This document shows, in pieces, positions 24,084 to 35,430 of a DNA stretch of 64,000 nt. This stretch comes from Abelmoschus esculentus (Eukaryota > Streptophyta > Magnoliopsida > Malvales > Malvaceae), in assembly GCA_035048815.1 (NCBI GenBank), contig JAUCBN010000005.1, positions 19,804,517 through 19,868,516 on the forward strand, given 5' to 3'. The notes under the pieces were generated by a model. The model had not been told where the DNA came from and did not search any database. It saw only the letters and a list, made by a program, of their open reading frames with translations. The position numbers and the translations under genes were made by a program. Within the stretch, counting starts at the first letter, position 1; each line of letters opens with the position of its first letter.

Positions 24084-25119
24084 TTAGGGGGTGTTTGGAT
24101 CATGGATAAAAGAATAACCAAGAGGAAAAACTTTTCCTGGAGTTAATTCCTACGTTTGGATTAGATAGATTCCCTTAAGAAGGTATTACACTATTACCAA
24201 CAGTAGCGTATTTTGGGGGTTTAGATGGGAATGTCAATCCCTTAGATTTTTTAGGTATCGTAAGATTCTCATTGTTTTGAACTTTAATGCCCATAAAAAA
24301 AATTTAATCATTTATCATTTTCACTCTTGACTTTGATATTTTTAGTATTCAACTTGAATTTAATTTGATAATAAAAAATATAAAAATAAAAAATAATTTT
24401 ATATTCTTAAAATATAAAACTTAATAGTCTCAACATATTTACGATATTATAAATAAATTATTTTATTAATATTTTAAATTTAAAAAAATAATCATAATTT
24501 AATAATCTCAAAATGACCTATATATCATTATCGAAAGAAATAATCTTTAAACCAATCAATTCGCTACATTTTCAAGATATTTTACTTATATAGGTATATT
24601 GGTTCAAATAAACCTACTCTAAAACCTGATTACCTACGTAGGTATAGAAGGTTACAAAAAATCTATAATTGCAAGCCATATTGTCTATATAGGTAAAACC
24701 TATGAAAATTATGTTTAAATTTCACAATAATTTTTATTTTTTAAACTTATCTTTATACTATGACTTTTTTTCATAAATATAATATTTATAAAAATTATTT
24801 AAAAATATAAAATTTTAATATTAATTATATTAAAATTATGTTAAATAGAAAATTTTTCTTAAGAATTTTTATTTAAATATTTTTATTTACCAATAAAATT
24901 TTAATTGGTTAGAAATAAAATATATCATAAAGATAATTTGGTAAAAATTACTTTCAAGTAATCTTATATTCTTTCAACCAAACACTGTCAACTAACATTC
25001 CTGTCAAACAAACCAAACAAGGTAATCTAATATTCCCAGTAATATAACAAATAATCTTATATTCCAGTAATATTATTCCTAAAGATAATCTTATATTCCG
25101 TAAACCAAACGTACCCTTA
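24084..25119. mobile_element. Harbinger-like MITE, about 1.03 kb, TTA duplication
   Basis: The element spans 24087-25116. Its left end GGGGGTGTTTGGATCATGG and the reverse complement of its right end, GGGTACGTTTGGTTTACGG, are similar terminal inverted repeats. TTA flanks both sides (24084-24086 and 25117-25119), fitting the TWA preference of PIF/Harbinger elements. The interior is AT-rich and non-coding. Confidence 0.7.
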
Positions 25120-25454
25120 AGGTAAGGTAAGAGATAGAGTTGTAATTTAGGGTTTGAATTTAAGCATAAAAATTAATATCAGATGTTTTAAAATTAATAA
25201 TAATAAACTATAATTTTATTATTTATTTTAAATGTATAACAATAAATGTCTTGACAAGCAATACTAATTATAAAATAATTTAAAATAGTTAAGATACGAG
25301 TAATTCAAAATTTCAATTATTAAATTATAAAATAATAAAATAAAAATAATTGAGTGTAATCTACGTATTTTATCTTATTAAAATAATATACAAAAAAATA
25401 ATAAATCTATCTATTGATCAAATAGTTTGTCTTTATATGGAGAGATTATTAGGC

Positions 25455-25640
25455 GAATCTTGTTTACCACGTCATCTATGGTCTAAGCAATTAGAATCGT
25501 TCATCTTAAATAATTACCTAATAACCACCCATCTACTAATTACATGCAGGAAAGAAATGATGATTCACCTTAAAAACGTTGAGATGAACGATTCTGATCG
25601 CTTGGAACTACGAATAACGTGATAAATATGGTTCACCTAA
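25455..25640 (-). mobile_element. MITE-like copy, inverted partner of 10810-10992
   Basis: The reverse complement of this block matches the intronic copy at 10810-10992, with substitutions and small indels (shared AAGGTGAATCATCA, GATGAACGATTCT-like and GATGACGTGG-type phrases). It is non-coding. Confidence 0.55.
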
Positions 25641-26199
25641 TAATTTTTCCTTTATACGAGTGGCTCGTTCTCATTTTAGTCGGACTTGGGCTAAAGATTT
25701 TTTGTAAGTCCCAATCTAAGTTGAATATTAATTAAATATTTTTGTATTTGTTTAAATTAATCATAATTCTTGAATTCCGCCCAAATTTTTAAAGTGACCG
25801 GCCCAAACATTGTCCTCTTAAAACCCGCTCCAAACCCAATTTTCAAAGAAAAACCCACCTTTATAGCGTTGGGTCAGGACCCGACTGGGCGGATAAATCT
25901 GCCATCCCTTGGTTACTGTAAAGTTAAACCTAGACGTCCGACCCACACAAGGACTCAACCCGAAACATGAGAAATTATATCATAGGCCCGACCTACCACG
26001 TTAGTCGTTGTCCTATCCAATAATAACCACCCACTTCACCACTAATTTTCAACTCATTTTTTTTCTAACCAATAAATCTTCTTTCATAATTTATATGTCA
26101 TTTTAAAAATATAATTTCTGAAAATTATATTAATTAAATAGTTGATTAGTGGCGGAATGAGTGATTTTCATTAGCTAGGAACCACGGCTGATATGGTAG
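25641..26199. other. Intergenic, unassigned
   Basis: No gene, RNA or repeat is recognised. The stretch near 25780-25970 is more C-rich and carries a 66-codon frame without a domain. I do not support it as a gene. Confidence 0.5.
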
Positions 26200-26204
26200 T
26201 CCGG

Positions 26205-29200
26205 TGTAACACCCCTATCCCGGTTTAGGAGATAGGAGTGCTACCATGCATTCCAAACAAGGCAAGAATCCTAAAAAGTGACCAACTCGGTCTTTCTTGG
26301 AAGACAAGTAACTATTTAGTAATTCTTTATGCACAAGTAAACAATTTGGTGATTAATCAAGACAATCTCAATTTTTTTTATACAAACTATTATCTAAATG
26401 CAAGACCTATCATTTACCATTTCAAGCAATTCAAAACTAATAGGATCTATCCTTCAAACTAACAATATCTATTATAATTCACATCAAGCAACAAGAAAAT
26501 TCTTAGGCCACCACTTTATTTTAACATATATACCAACCAAGTTTAACTAACTAAACAAGATCAAGGCTAGCATAGATAATATTCACCATATTAACTTAGT
26601 TTCAAGAACGGCCTTGTTATAACTTTATATGCCAACGAATTTAACAAAATATTTACATACCATCAAAAGAACCAATATATATAAAAAAATCATAGTTTTA
26701 AAATGCATGGCATGCCAACTATATAACTAAGCCACCAACTCTAGGAGTTACAAAATATACAAAATACCATACTCCTTTGCTTGTTGCTTGTGCTTGCTTA
26801 GATCGATCTTAGCTTGGCTCTTTCGATTGTGGACCTGATGTTTTGGGAGGAAGGAAACAAAAGAGTGATAAGTACTTTTTAGGTACTTAGTGAGGTAGTT
26901 CCTAGAACTAACCGGTTGACAAGTATTAAGCATGTAATAAAGATACACATAGCAATCATGCTTTCAATTCAACAAGCAAATTCTAACATGTTATCATTCA
27001 AGGCTAATAAATATAGACATACTTTCAATTTAAAACAAATAAGACGTATTAAAATTCCAAGTCACATAAGCATACACCTCAAGAGCAAATAGTATGTCAA
27101 GGGGCACCAAATGCATATTCAAGTTACATAACTTTTTCACTTATTTGATTTCCTTGGTTTTTAGTTAGGACGAAGGTAATCGGGTTACAAGTGGGTACAC
27201 AAAGTACCTAGCAAGTTGATGCATATAGCATCCAAGAAAGTGTCCATGACACTACAAGATGTATAGTAGGTACAAGTACACGAAGTACTATCAAGTCGAT
27301 ACACAAGTATCTAGCAAGAGGGATGACTTACCATCCAAGACAAGTAGGTGACTTACCACCACTAAAGAGCTCAATACCCTAGGCATGCCTTTCTACCTAG
27401 GACCAACTAGCAACCAAGGATTTGCCATTCTTTTACTATATTTTCTTTCATAATTCAAGTATTGAACATGGCAATATATGAAGGTAATGTGCATGAGCAA
27501 ATGATTTACCATACGTACCTTGCAAATAGCACGTTGCACCATGCTTTAATCATTTCAAAGTACATGCCAATAAATTATGCAATAATTCAATTTATGCAAC
27601 AAGCATAACAATAATCATGACATCTTCTAGCATTTAAATTGGCATAGCATCAAACAAGTTTAACACACAATTTACTCCTACCTCCCATGATTTAGCCAAG
27701 TAATTAATTAATCCGGTTTTATGGCAATATAAACAAAAGGGGGTGGTTGAGACCTAGTTCCCAACCCTAAGTTAACCACACTCAAATGACTCCAAGCAAT
27801 CAAGGATTGAGGATGGAGATTCCCTTGCCCTTCCTTTTTGCAAGATTTAAATCATTTTCCTCCTCACGATCTTCTTCGTTTGATTCCTCTAATAACCATA
27901 CACACATAAACATTCATTAAAATGCATTCAACCATTTAATTCAAACTATTACATGCATCAATAATGCAACAATTCAAATTTGTCCCCTATTGAACGAATT
28001 GTCGACCTTTTACTAAAATTTTTATATCTTTTAATCTGTAAGTCGGATTTTTGCTTACTTTATACCGTTGTAAAGCTAACGAAATTATATATCTAACCAT
28101 AATAAGCTTTCATTTTAATCCTAAGCCAATTGATACAGTTTTTATTCTAAAGATAACCTATCTTCATTTTTGGACAGTTCCGACATCTCATTTTAACTCG
28201 TTTCCAGATTTTGCTACAGGATTCCAAATCGAGTTTCGTTTTCTCCCAAGCCTTCTAGACATATGGAAGTTTAATCCCACTAATTTTTAGCTTAAAATAC
28301 CGACCGTACTAATCTCGGTGGCCGATCAAAGTCATTGTCCCAGAATAGAATATTCTGGACAATTTTAACCACCATATACTAATCACCTTATAACTCTCTC
28401 TACCGAACTCGGATTAATGCTCCGTAAATTTTCAATGAAACTAGGTATACATGAGTATCTTAATTCAAATTTTCAGTTCCTAAATCCTCAAATCCCTACC
28501 TAAGGAATTTCTCAAAGATAGCTACTTAGAATAACATTTCTAGGCTAGTTTCGGCTAATCTCCTTTTCATATGTCCGAACCTAATCCGGGATTACTTTCA
28601 TAAATTTTTCAGCACTTAGAATAACCAATTAACATCCATAAAACCTTTTCCATCATTATTTGAATCATTTAGCACATATATATAACATTTACGAAATCTA
28701 AGTTCCAAAACCCCTAAATTCAAGTTACTAACCTAAGATTCATGCTTCAACATCTCAAACCCAAGCAACATATTCTTTAAAGCAAGTTTCTAGGAACCTA
28801 ATTAACTAGAAAATATTATCAATTGTTCAAATCTCAAAAACTAAAAACCCTAAAATTTTCGGTTTAGGGAAAACGAAACTTACCAATGTATTTAGGCTTG
28901 GTTACCTAATCCAATCTCCCTAACATGTATGGATTTCAAGCTAGATTCTCAATTTTCCATGGATTTCTCCCAAGGCTCTCTTTTCTTTCTTTTCTCTTGT
29001 TGTTGGCGTGAAATGGGGTTGGAGGAAGCCAATTTTGGCTACTTTTGTTTGGTGAATAAAATGGTGCAAAATGATACTTTTGCCCTTAATGAATTGTCTA
29101 AGCTTGTTTTATTCCAAGGGTAGTTTATGGAATTTATTAATTGCCATGCAAGGTTCAAGTTTCCCATTTAATTTAATTTGATCCTTCTTTTTCTAACTCA

Positions 29201-29271
29201 ATTTAACACATGATTTATTTTAATTTACCATCATTCGAACATTTCTTCTATCCCGATTTTAGGGTGTTACA
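26205..29271 (-). mobile_element. Solo LTR, 3.07 kb, TSD TCCGG
   Basis: The sequence starts TGTAACACCCC and ends GGGTGTTACA. It is flanked by TCCGG at 26200-26204 and 29272-29276. No PBS, PPT or coding region accompanies it, so it looks like a single LTR left by LTR-LTR recombination. It is homologous, in reverse orientation, to element C at 43354-46910; shared blocks include the leader-like region near 28870-29110. It carries its own hairpin array at 27193-27360. Confidence 0.85.
27193..27360 (-). repeat. Hairpin array with compensating stems in the solo LTR
   Basis: About seven short inverted repeats occur in 170 bases, separated by a recurrent CAAG spacer. Arms read on the + strand: GGTAC/GTACC, GATGC/GCATC, GTGTC/GACAC, GTAC/GTAC, GATAC/GTATC, GGATG/CATCC and GGTG/CACC. 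Loops are 3-6 bases. Arms differ between units yet stay complementary within each. The array matches, inverted, the position and partial order of the array in element C. Confidence 0.8.
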
Positions 29272-29276
29272 TCCGG

Positions 29277-30489
29277 CCTATGACATAATCTCTCCCGATG
29301 CAGGGTCCACACCATTCTCCATTTTGGGTTATTCATCTCAGTCCTTTTTGTTTTCTATGCACTGCAATTTAGTCCTAATTTGCATGATTTAATTGTTATT
29401 CCATGTCTTTTATTTCTAGTTTCATTCAGTTTGGTCCAATTCGAATGATTAATTATTAATTTTGCCTTTAATTTAGTTTTTTTTTTTCTTTCAATTTAGT
29501 CTTTCATGTTCCTTATATTTTTTTTATTTTTTTAAAGCATCCATGGTAGTGGTGACAATGAGATGGGGTACAACCGATTTTATATTATTCATTTCGTCTC
29601 TACACTTACGCGAACAATTTTGGAGATTACTCATTAAATATTTTAAAAATATTTTTCGTTCTTATTAGGGGTGTATATTATTTAGTTTTAATTGAATTAA
29701 CTGATCTAATTTTTAAAAGAAATTTGTTTATTGGTTACATCAGTTCGAAATCGGTTCATTAACCTAAAATTATTATATATTAAATATTATATATGTTACA
29801 TATATTTATTTTTGGTCATCTAACTTTTAAAAACTATAAAATAATCATTAATTTTTTGGTATATTATAAAATGGTCATTAAACTTTTATAAAATTAATAT
29901 AAAATAAATGTTTAGTGACTAAAAAGATAATTTTCACATAATTAAATGATCTATTATGTAATTTACCCAAAGTTTATAAAAAATTTTGATTAATTCAAAA
30001 ATCGTTTGAATTAACTGAACCAAAATAATTCTTGTTTGGTTTATTTAATTATAAACAATTCGGTTCGATTAATAGTTAAATTTTAAAAAATTTGATTCAG
30101 TTATATTAATTTAATTAACCACCGACTAAATTAACCAAATATACGTCTAATACTCGTACCCTCTCCGTACAGATTCCCGCGGGTTCAAAGAATCGTCATG
30201 AAAAAAATAAACAAAAAACTTACTATTTCAATAATCAAAATATAGGACTAATTACAGTTTACAAGTCCATATGTTTAATACACTTAAAAAATACTATAAT
30301 TTTTTTTTTATAAAAATATTTAGATTATTTAATCTAATTATTTTAATTCTTGATTGCGATGTAATTATAATTTTTTTTATAAATTTAATAAAAATTTAGT
30401 GACATTTGTCAAAAAAATAATATAATTTTATGTGAACCATATAACATTAGTAGTTAAAGTAGAGAATAGATATGGTTTAATTTAATTTT
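29277..30489. other. AT-rich intergenic DNA
   Basis: No gene is supported. It contains homopolymer-rich tracts and short phrases resembling plant repeat debris. I see no defined element. Confidence 0.5.
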
Positions 30490-30632
30490 AATATTACTAG
30501 AGGTGATAACGAGCCGAGCTGAGCCCGAGTCAGGCCAGGCTCGGCTCGGTTTGAAAAATAGGCATATCTGGGCTTGGCTCGAGGCTCGCGGAGCTCGGAA
30601 TTTTAGGCTCGAGCTCAGCTCGAAAATAATAT

Positions 30633-33112
30633 TGTTAACACGAAATTCTTTTTAAAAAATAATAATAAAATAAATAACTGAAAAATCAAATAAAAAGATA
30701 AAAAATACAAAAAAATAAAAAATTTTAAGATATGAGAGAGTTTTAGATTTAGTGGGAATTGTGTTGAGGGATAGTAGGAGAATTTTTAGGGATTTGGTAG
30801 TTTTTGATTTGAGTTAGGATTGTTAAAAAATCCTTTAAATAGAGACCTTCGAATCTGGAAAAAGGGGAATGGAATGAAAAGAGCTAAAAGTTTGAATCGG
30901 AGAGTTTGGATCGACAAGAGGGCAATCGAAAGAGATTTTCGGTGGATTGAGGAGGTAAGCCCTTGTTTTGTTTTGTTTTTCTCTCGTTAGTTGCTTTTGG
31001 TTCATCTTTGTTATTTTTGGTTTTAGGGAGAAATCCGGGTAGATTTAAGTGTTTTTAGGGTGTCATCCGAGTGGTTTTTGAATGATTAGGGGTGAGATTT
31101 AGGTGCGTTTATGGTGTTTAGATCTAAAAATTGAGTTTCCGAGATGTTTTCGGTGGTTTTAGAGGTTTCCGGCGAGTTCACCAGTACCGGAAGTGGTGGT
31201 CGGAATGTTCGGACGGTGGTCGTCGGCGAACTCACCAGAGTGGTGGTTAGTGGCAGTAGGTTGGATCTATAGGCGGAGTTCATGATGTTCCGGGTTGGTG
31301 TTCATAGTGTTCTTCATGTTCATTGTAGAACAAGATGAACATAATGCTAAAATATGTGTGTTTTGATCCAAAATTGGGAGGTTTTTCTAGGTTTTTTAGT
31401 GTTTGTGAGAAAACAAGGGAATTTTCCCCCATGAGTCCTTCGAGCTTTAGACTGTTATTCATTTTGGTCCCTAAACACCCTAATTAACCCTTAAAACTCT
31501 AAAATTCACTCAATTAAGTCCTTAGTTTCACTCTAGATCGAACCTCAAGTTCAAAATTTAATCAAATATTAGATGTTAATTAGGTGTTAATTTAATTTTA
31601 AGGCTTAGGAATAATTTAATTAGGTTCTTGGTTGAATTTAATTTAATTTCTAAGGTTGAATTTAAAATTATTTTAATCTAATTAAATCTAGTTTGAACCT
31701 AAATTGAACCCTAAAGCTCAAAATTAGGTAATTTAGATATTAATTAGGTTTAAATTTTTTTAAAGTTTTAGAAATTATTTAATTAGGTTCTTAGTCGAAT
31801 TTAATTTAGTTTCTAAGATAAAATTTAAAATTAATTTAATCTAATTAGATCTAATTTAGCCTAAGTGAATCTTAAAACTAAATTTTCATCAAATTTGACT
31901 TGAATTAGGATTAATTAAAATTTAAAGCTTAGGAAAATTTGATTAAATTAATAATTTAATTAAAGATTCTAAAATTTAAAATTAATTAAACTTAATTAAA
32001 TCTAATTCACCCATTGAAATCAAACTCTTGTCCTTTTTTGGTCTTTTACCAAATAAGTCTCTTCTAAATTTAATTACCTTGTTGTAATTTGGATTTCTCA
32101 TATTTCTAATAAAAAGTAACTTAGTTCCTTTATTTTATTTATTTGTTTTATTTTATTTAATTACGTTTTATTTTAAAAATCACATGACATATTTGTTAGG
32201 AGGTCACTTAATCATCATTTAGTTAATTAATTTAGAGCCTTATAGGATTAGTTGTTTTAATTAATTAATTAATTAAATAGAGAGATAATTAGTAATGATA
32301 GTATTTGAATCTTATACCTCGGATACATTGAGAGGCCGGTGTTTTGACGTACCATGATGTTGGCCTAAAGAGTGTACCTTGGTATCGAATTCATGTGCTA
32401 TTAAAAACCTAGAACTTGATAAAATAATTTAGGTTTAGAATTAAATAAAATTGGTAGGTAAAAATTAGTGACATTAGTAAAGTTATTAATTTTGTTAAGT
32501 GACAAGATGGTAGTGTCTGAGCATTCAGATGTTATCATACACTTGGTGAAATTAATAATTTAAATAGGGTTTTAATATTTAATTAATGGAACCTTCCTAG
32601 GTTAGAACTTAAAATGAACAAGATAAATAAATGGTCATGCATTTAAAACTTTTAAGGCAGAATTTATATTTCTTTAAATTTGGGTGAGATTTCCTATCTA
32701 GAGGGCGTCTCATTCGGCCCAAGTTTAAAAGGGATATATTTTCTAAATCAAAAGGATATCCTCAATTCAAGCAGTGTTTAATTAACAATGAAGAATTAAA
32801 TTAATATTTATATTCAAAATATCAAAATGCCACGTGTAATTAATAAGGTATCAATTTTTGGGCGTTTGTAAGGTTCGTCTTTACATGTAACCGACTCCCG
32901 AACCCAAATGTTTTTAACGAATTTCTGGTTTGTTTTATGGTGTTTGGCCTACCAAAGTGGCCGGTGGCGACTCCAAATCAATTTTTAAAATTAAAATAAT
33001 AAGTTTATTTTAAAATTTGGTTTTTTTTAAGATTAAAAATGATAAAATTTGTATTTTACAAAACCAATTCGCCAGGCTATTTTAAGTTTTCGGTTTTAAA
33101 AAGGTCGCGACA
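30633..33112 (+). repeat. 5' LTR of element A
   Basis: A 2480-bp LTR, TG...CA. It contains an AT-rich tandem repeat (about 31540-32010) and a terminal block with GGTGGCGACTCCAAATCAA and ...AAAAAGGTCGCGACA. Its first 702 and last 659 bases are recognisable in the split 3' LTR. The segment 31335-32453 has no counterpart there. Confidence 0.85.
31540..32010 (+). repeat. AT-rich tandem repeat inside the LTR
   Basis: About three units of roughly 163 bases share a TTAGGTTCTTGGTTGAATTT-like phrase (near 31620 and 31783) and an AATCTAATTAAATCTA-like phrase. The third unit, near 31940, is more diverged. Confidence 0.65.
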
Positions 33113-33142
33113 GCTTGACAACTTCGCTGAGGAATAAAAATT

Positions 33143-33300
33143 CTTTTGTGAGTTAGGCCTAACTTTTTTTAAAAAAATTACACGTGGCATTTCGGTATTT
33201 TGAATATAGATATTAACTTAATTCATTATTGTTAAATGAACATCGTTTGAATGAGGGTAGCATTTTTATTTTTGTGATATATTTTGTCATTCATGCATAA
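33143..33300 (-). repeat. Inverted partial copy of LTR sequence
   Basis: Just after the 5' LTR, a block beginning near TTACACGTGGCATTTCGG resembles the reverse complement of LTR bases about 32770-32850. The two blocks lie some 300 bases apart in opposite orientation. It may be an old rearrangement or a piece of a related LTR. Confidence 0.45.
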
Positions 33301-34518
33301 GCTCTCGACCCGAGCTTTCACCCTTAAGTGGGAGTTAGATATTATCCGACGTGATGCTCTCCAGCTTCGAGTTTTGGATTTTTATCTGCTTTCGGTATAC
33401 TAACCTTACGCATCGTGGGGTCTTCACCTTCGTTGTAAGGGACCTATACTACCGAATCGATATCTTATCATTGTAGTAGACGATAATGACAGTTCGAGAA
33501 CCCAGTGTCTAGACCAAAAACCACATGTATAGAATAGAAACTCACCCCTTGTAGAGCCAGACAAGGACCATAAGATAAAGCGGTATATTGCCGAAATGCC
33601 GCCAAATTAGGATTTTTCTGTTTAACATGCTCTTTGGTTATTTTTATACGACATAAATTGTTCTCTGGTTATTTTTTGCAAGTTAATTTATTATTGTTCA
33701 GATTATTATTTTACCATACTAACATTTTTTTATGGTGTGTGTGTGAGTTCATATTGCATGCATTAGAGGTATCGATTCATTAGCTAGTTGTATAGACAAT
33801 GGTCATGAACTAAAGAGTTTGATATATAAGTGGAAGACAATATGTCAAGATGGACCATATTCAAGTAGACTCGGTACACGATCAGATTTGATTTTCAAAA
33901 AGACTCAGTACGATATCAGAGTTAATATTTGAGGAGACCGAGTATCAATAATACAAGGGTCTTTCAGAAGACTTCAAGTATGGGGCATATCTGCCAAAAT
34001 TAAGGGTAATTTAGGCATTCTTGGACAATAACGTGAAAAGTCATTTTCGATAAAGGATTCTTAGTTGCTTTCAAGAGATGGGTACAACACCAACAATAGA
34101 AAAATCAAGTTTTTCTGCATGAAAGAGCCAGATTTATTGGGATCAATATTTATTTGAGCTTCAAGACAGGTTCAGGGCAAATTTAGTATAGAGATAAATA
34201 AGATTAGAAGGCAAAGATAATCAGAAATTGGATATTTGACGGATTGAGTAGGGGCATTCATATGGTTAGTGCTGACAAATGAAGACTTAGAGAAGAAAAG
34301 AAAATTACGAGCTTAGTTTTGATGTTCAACTTTCATGGATAACGGGAGTTATCGAAATGAAAGAGAAAGTCAGAAGTATTACACGATGCATAAAATCAGT
34401 TTGCAAGTTTTGAACCGATGTTTCAAGTTAAGAACAACATGTTAAAAGCTGGACCGAGCCAGTCACCAAGGTTATACCGAATGGAATTAGTGATCAACTT
34501 CAGAACCAAGTACAGGAA

Positions 34519-35430
34519 ATGTCAGATATGCCATGGCAATATAATTCTTCTCAAGAGTATCCAAATTCACTTAAGGAAACATTGAAAGCACCAATGGCTA
34601 GAATTGAAGAATTTATGACAGAGCAATCAAGGTTCATGAATGCACATATAGCTAGATCGGATGCACCCTTGAGGGATTCGGAAAATCAATTGCATGCCAG
34701 CGATAACAAAACTCAACAATCAATCCTTGAGGATACTAAAATCCCAACACTAAAGGATAAAGAGGAAATTCTGGAACCTCTGAGTCCAGAACATGTTGAT
34801 GAGAAAGACTGTCAAACAGTGGATGAGTCTGCCGAGAGTCCTACCGCGACAGTAGAGAAGCCTGAACAGGGCAATGTCACGATACCATTCAACGAGGACG
34901 ATGGGAGTAATGTTCTAGAAAATTTTAAGGAGTCTGATTCCCAGGATGTTACGGCAGCAATGATGCTGAAAAAGGAAGCTAAGGATTACTCTCACTCACA
35001 GCTGCCGGGGCAGTTACACGAAGACATGTTCGATCAACAAGATGGCAATACCGTGATAATGGAAAATGAGATGGTACTGAATGAACCTTTTGAATTCTTT
35101 AAAAACTCATATCTTCCATTGCAGGTATATTTCGAGGAGTCAACGTTACAAGATTTGAAGCCATCACAAATAGGATATGATTGTTTGGAAGATGATATTT
35201 CTATGGTAACTCCATCTAATATTAGTTCCAAGCCAAAGTCTCTACTGATGGAGATTACTGAGAAGCATAAGAAACAATGTGGGTTGATTCTTGAAGACTT
35301 CAAGAGAGATGGTTCTTCACTTGATTTATACCGAATTTTGGCAAAAGATTACCACGGCAATTGGTTATCACAGCAATTGCCACGACAACGAAGAAACAAT
35401 ATCAAGATGGAGGACATACATGGATTATAA
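34519..35430 (+). CDS. Retroelement internal ORF, 303 aa, gag-related or unknown
   Basis: The longest open frame in element A, on its sense strand. About residues 17-55 (LKETLKAPMARIEEFMTEQS and following, then DAPLRDSENQL) resemble the coiled segment found after the capsid in Athila-type Gag proteins, which usually reads like LRNLENQ. The rest is acidic and D/E/S/T-rich with no zinc knuckle, protease or RT motifs. A basic C-terminal tail (RQRRNN) is present. I do not recognise a defined domain. It may be a Gag remnant or an element-specific accessory protein. Expression is unknown. Confidence 0.5.
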   Translation: MSDMPWQYNSSQEYPNSLKETLKAPMARIEEFMTEQSRFMNAHIARSDAPLRDSENQLHASDNKTQQSILEDTKIPTLKDKEEILEPLSPEHVDEKDCQTVDESAESPTATVEKPEQGNVTIPFNEDDGSNVLENFKESDSQDVTAAMMLKKEAKDYSHSQLPGQLHEDMFDQQDGNTVIMENEMVLNEPFEFFKNSYLPLQVYFEESTLQDLKPSQIGYDCLEDDISMVTPSNISSKPKSLLMEITEKHKKQCGLILEDFKRDGSSLDLYRILAKDYHGNWLSQQLPRQRRNNIKMEDIHGL

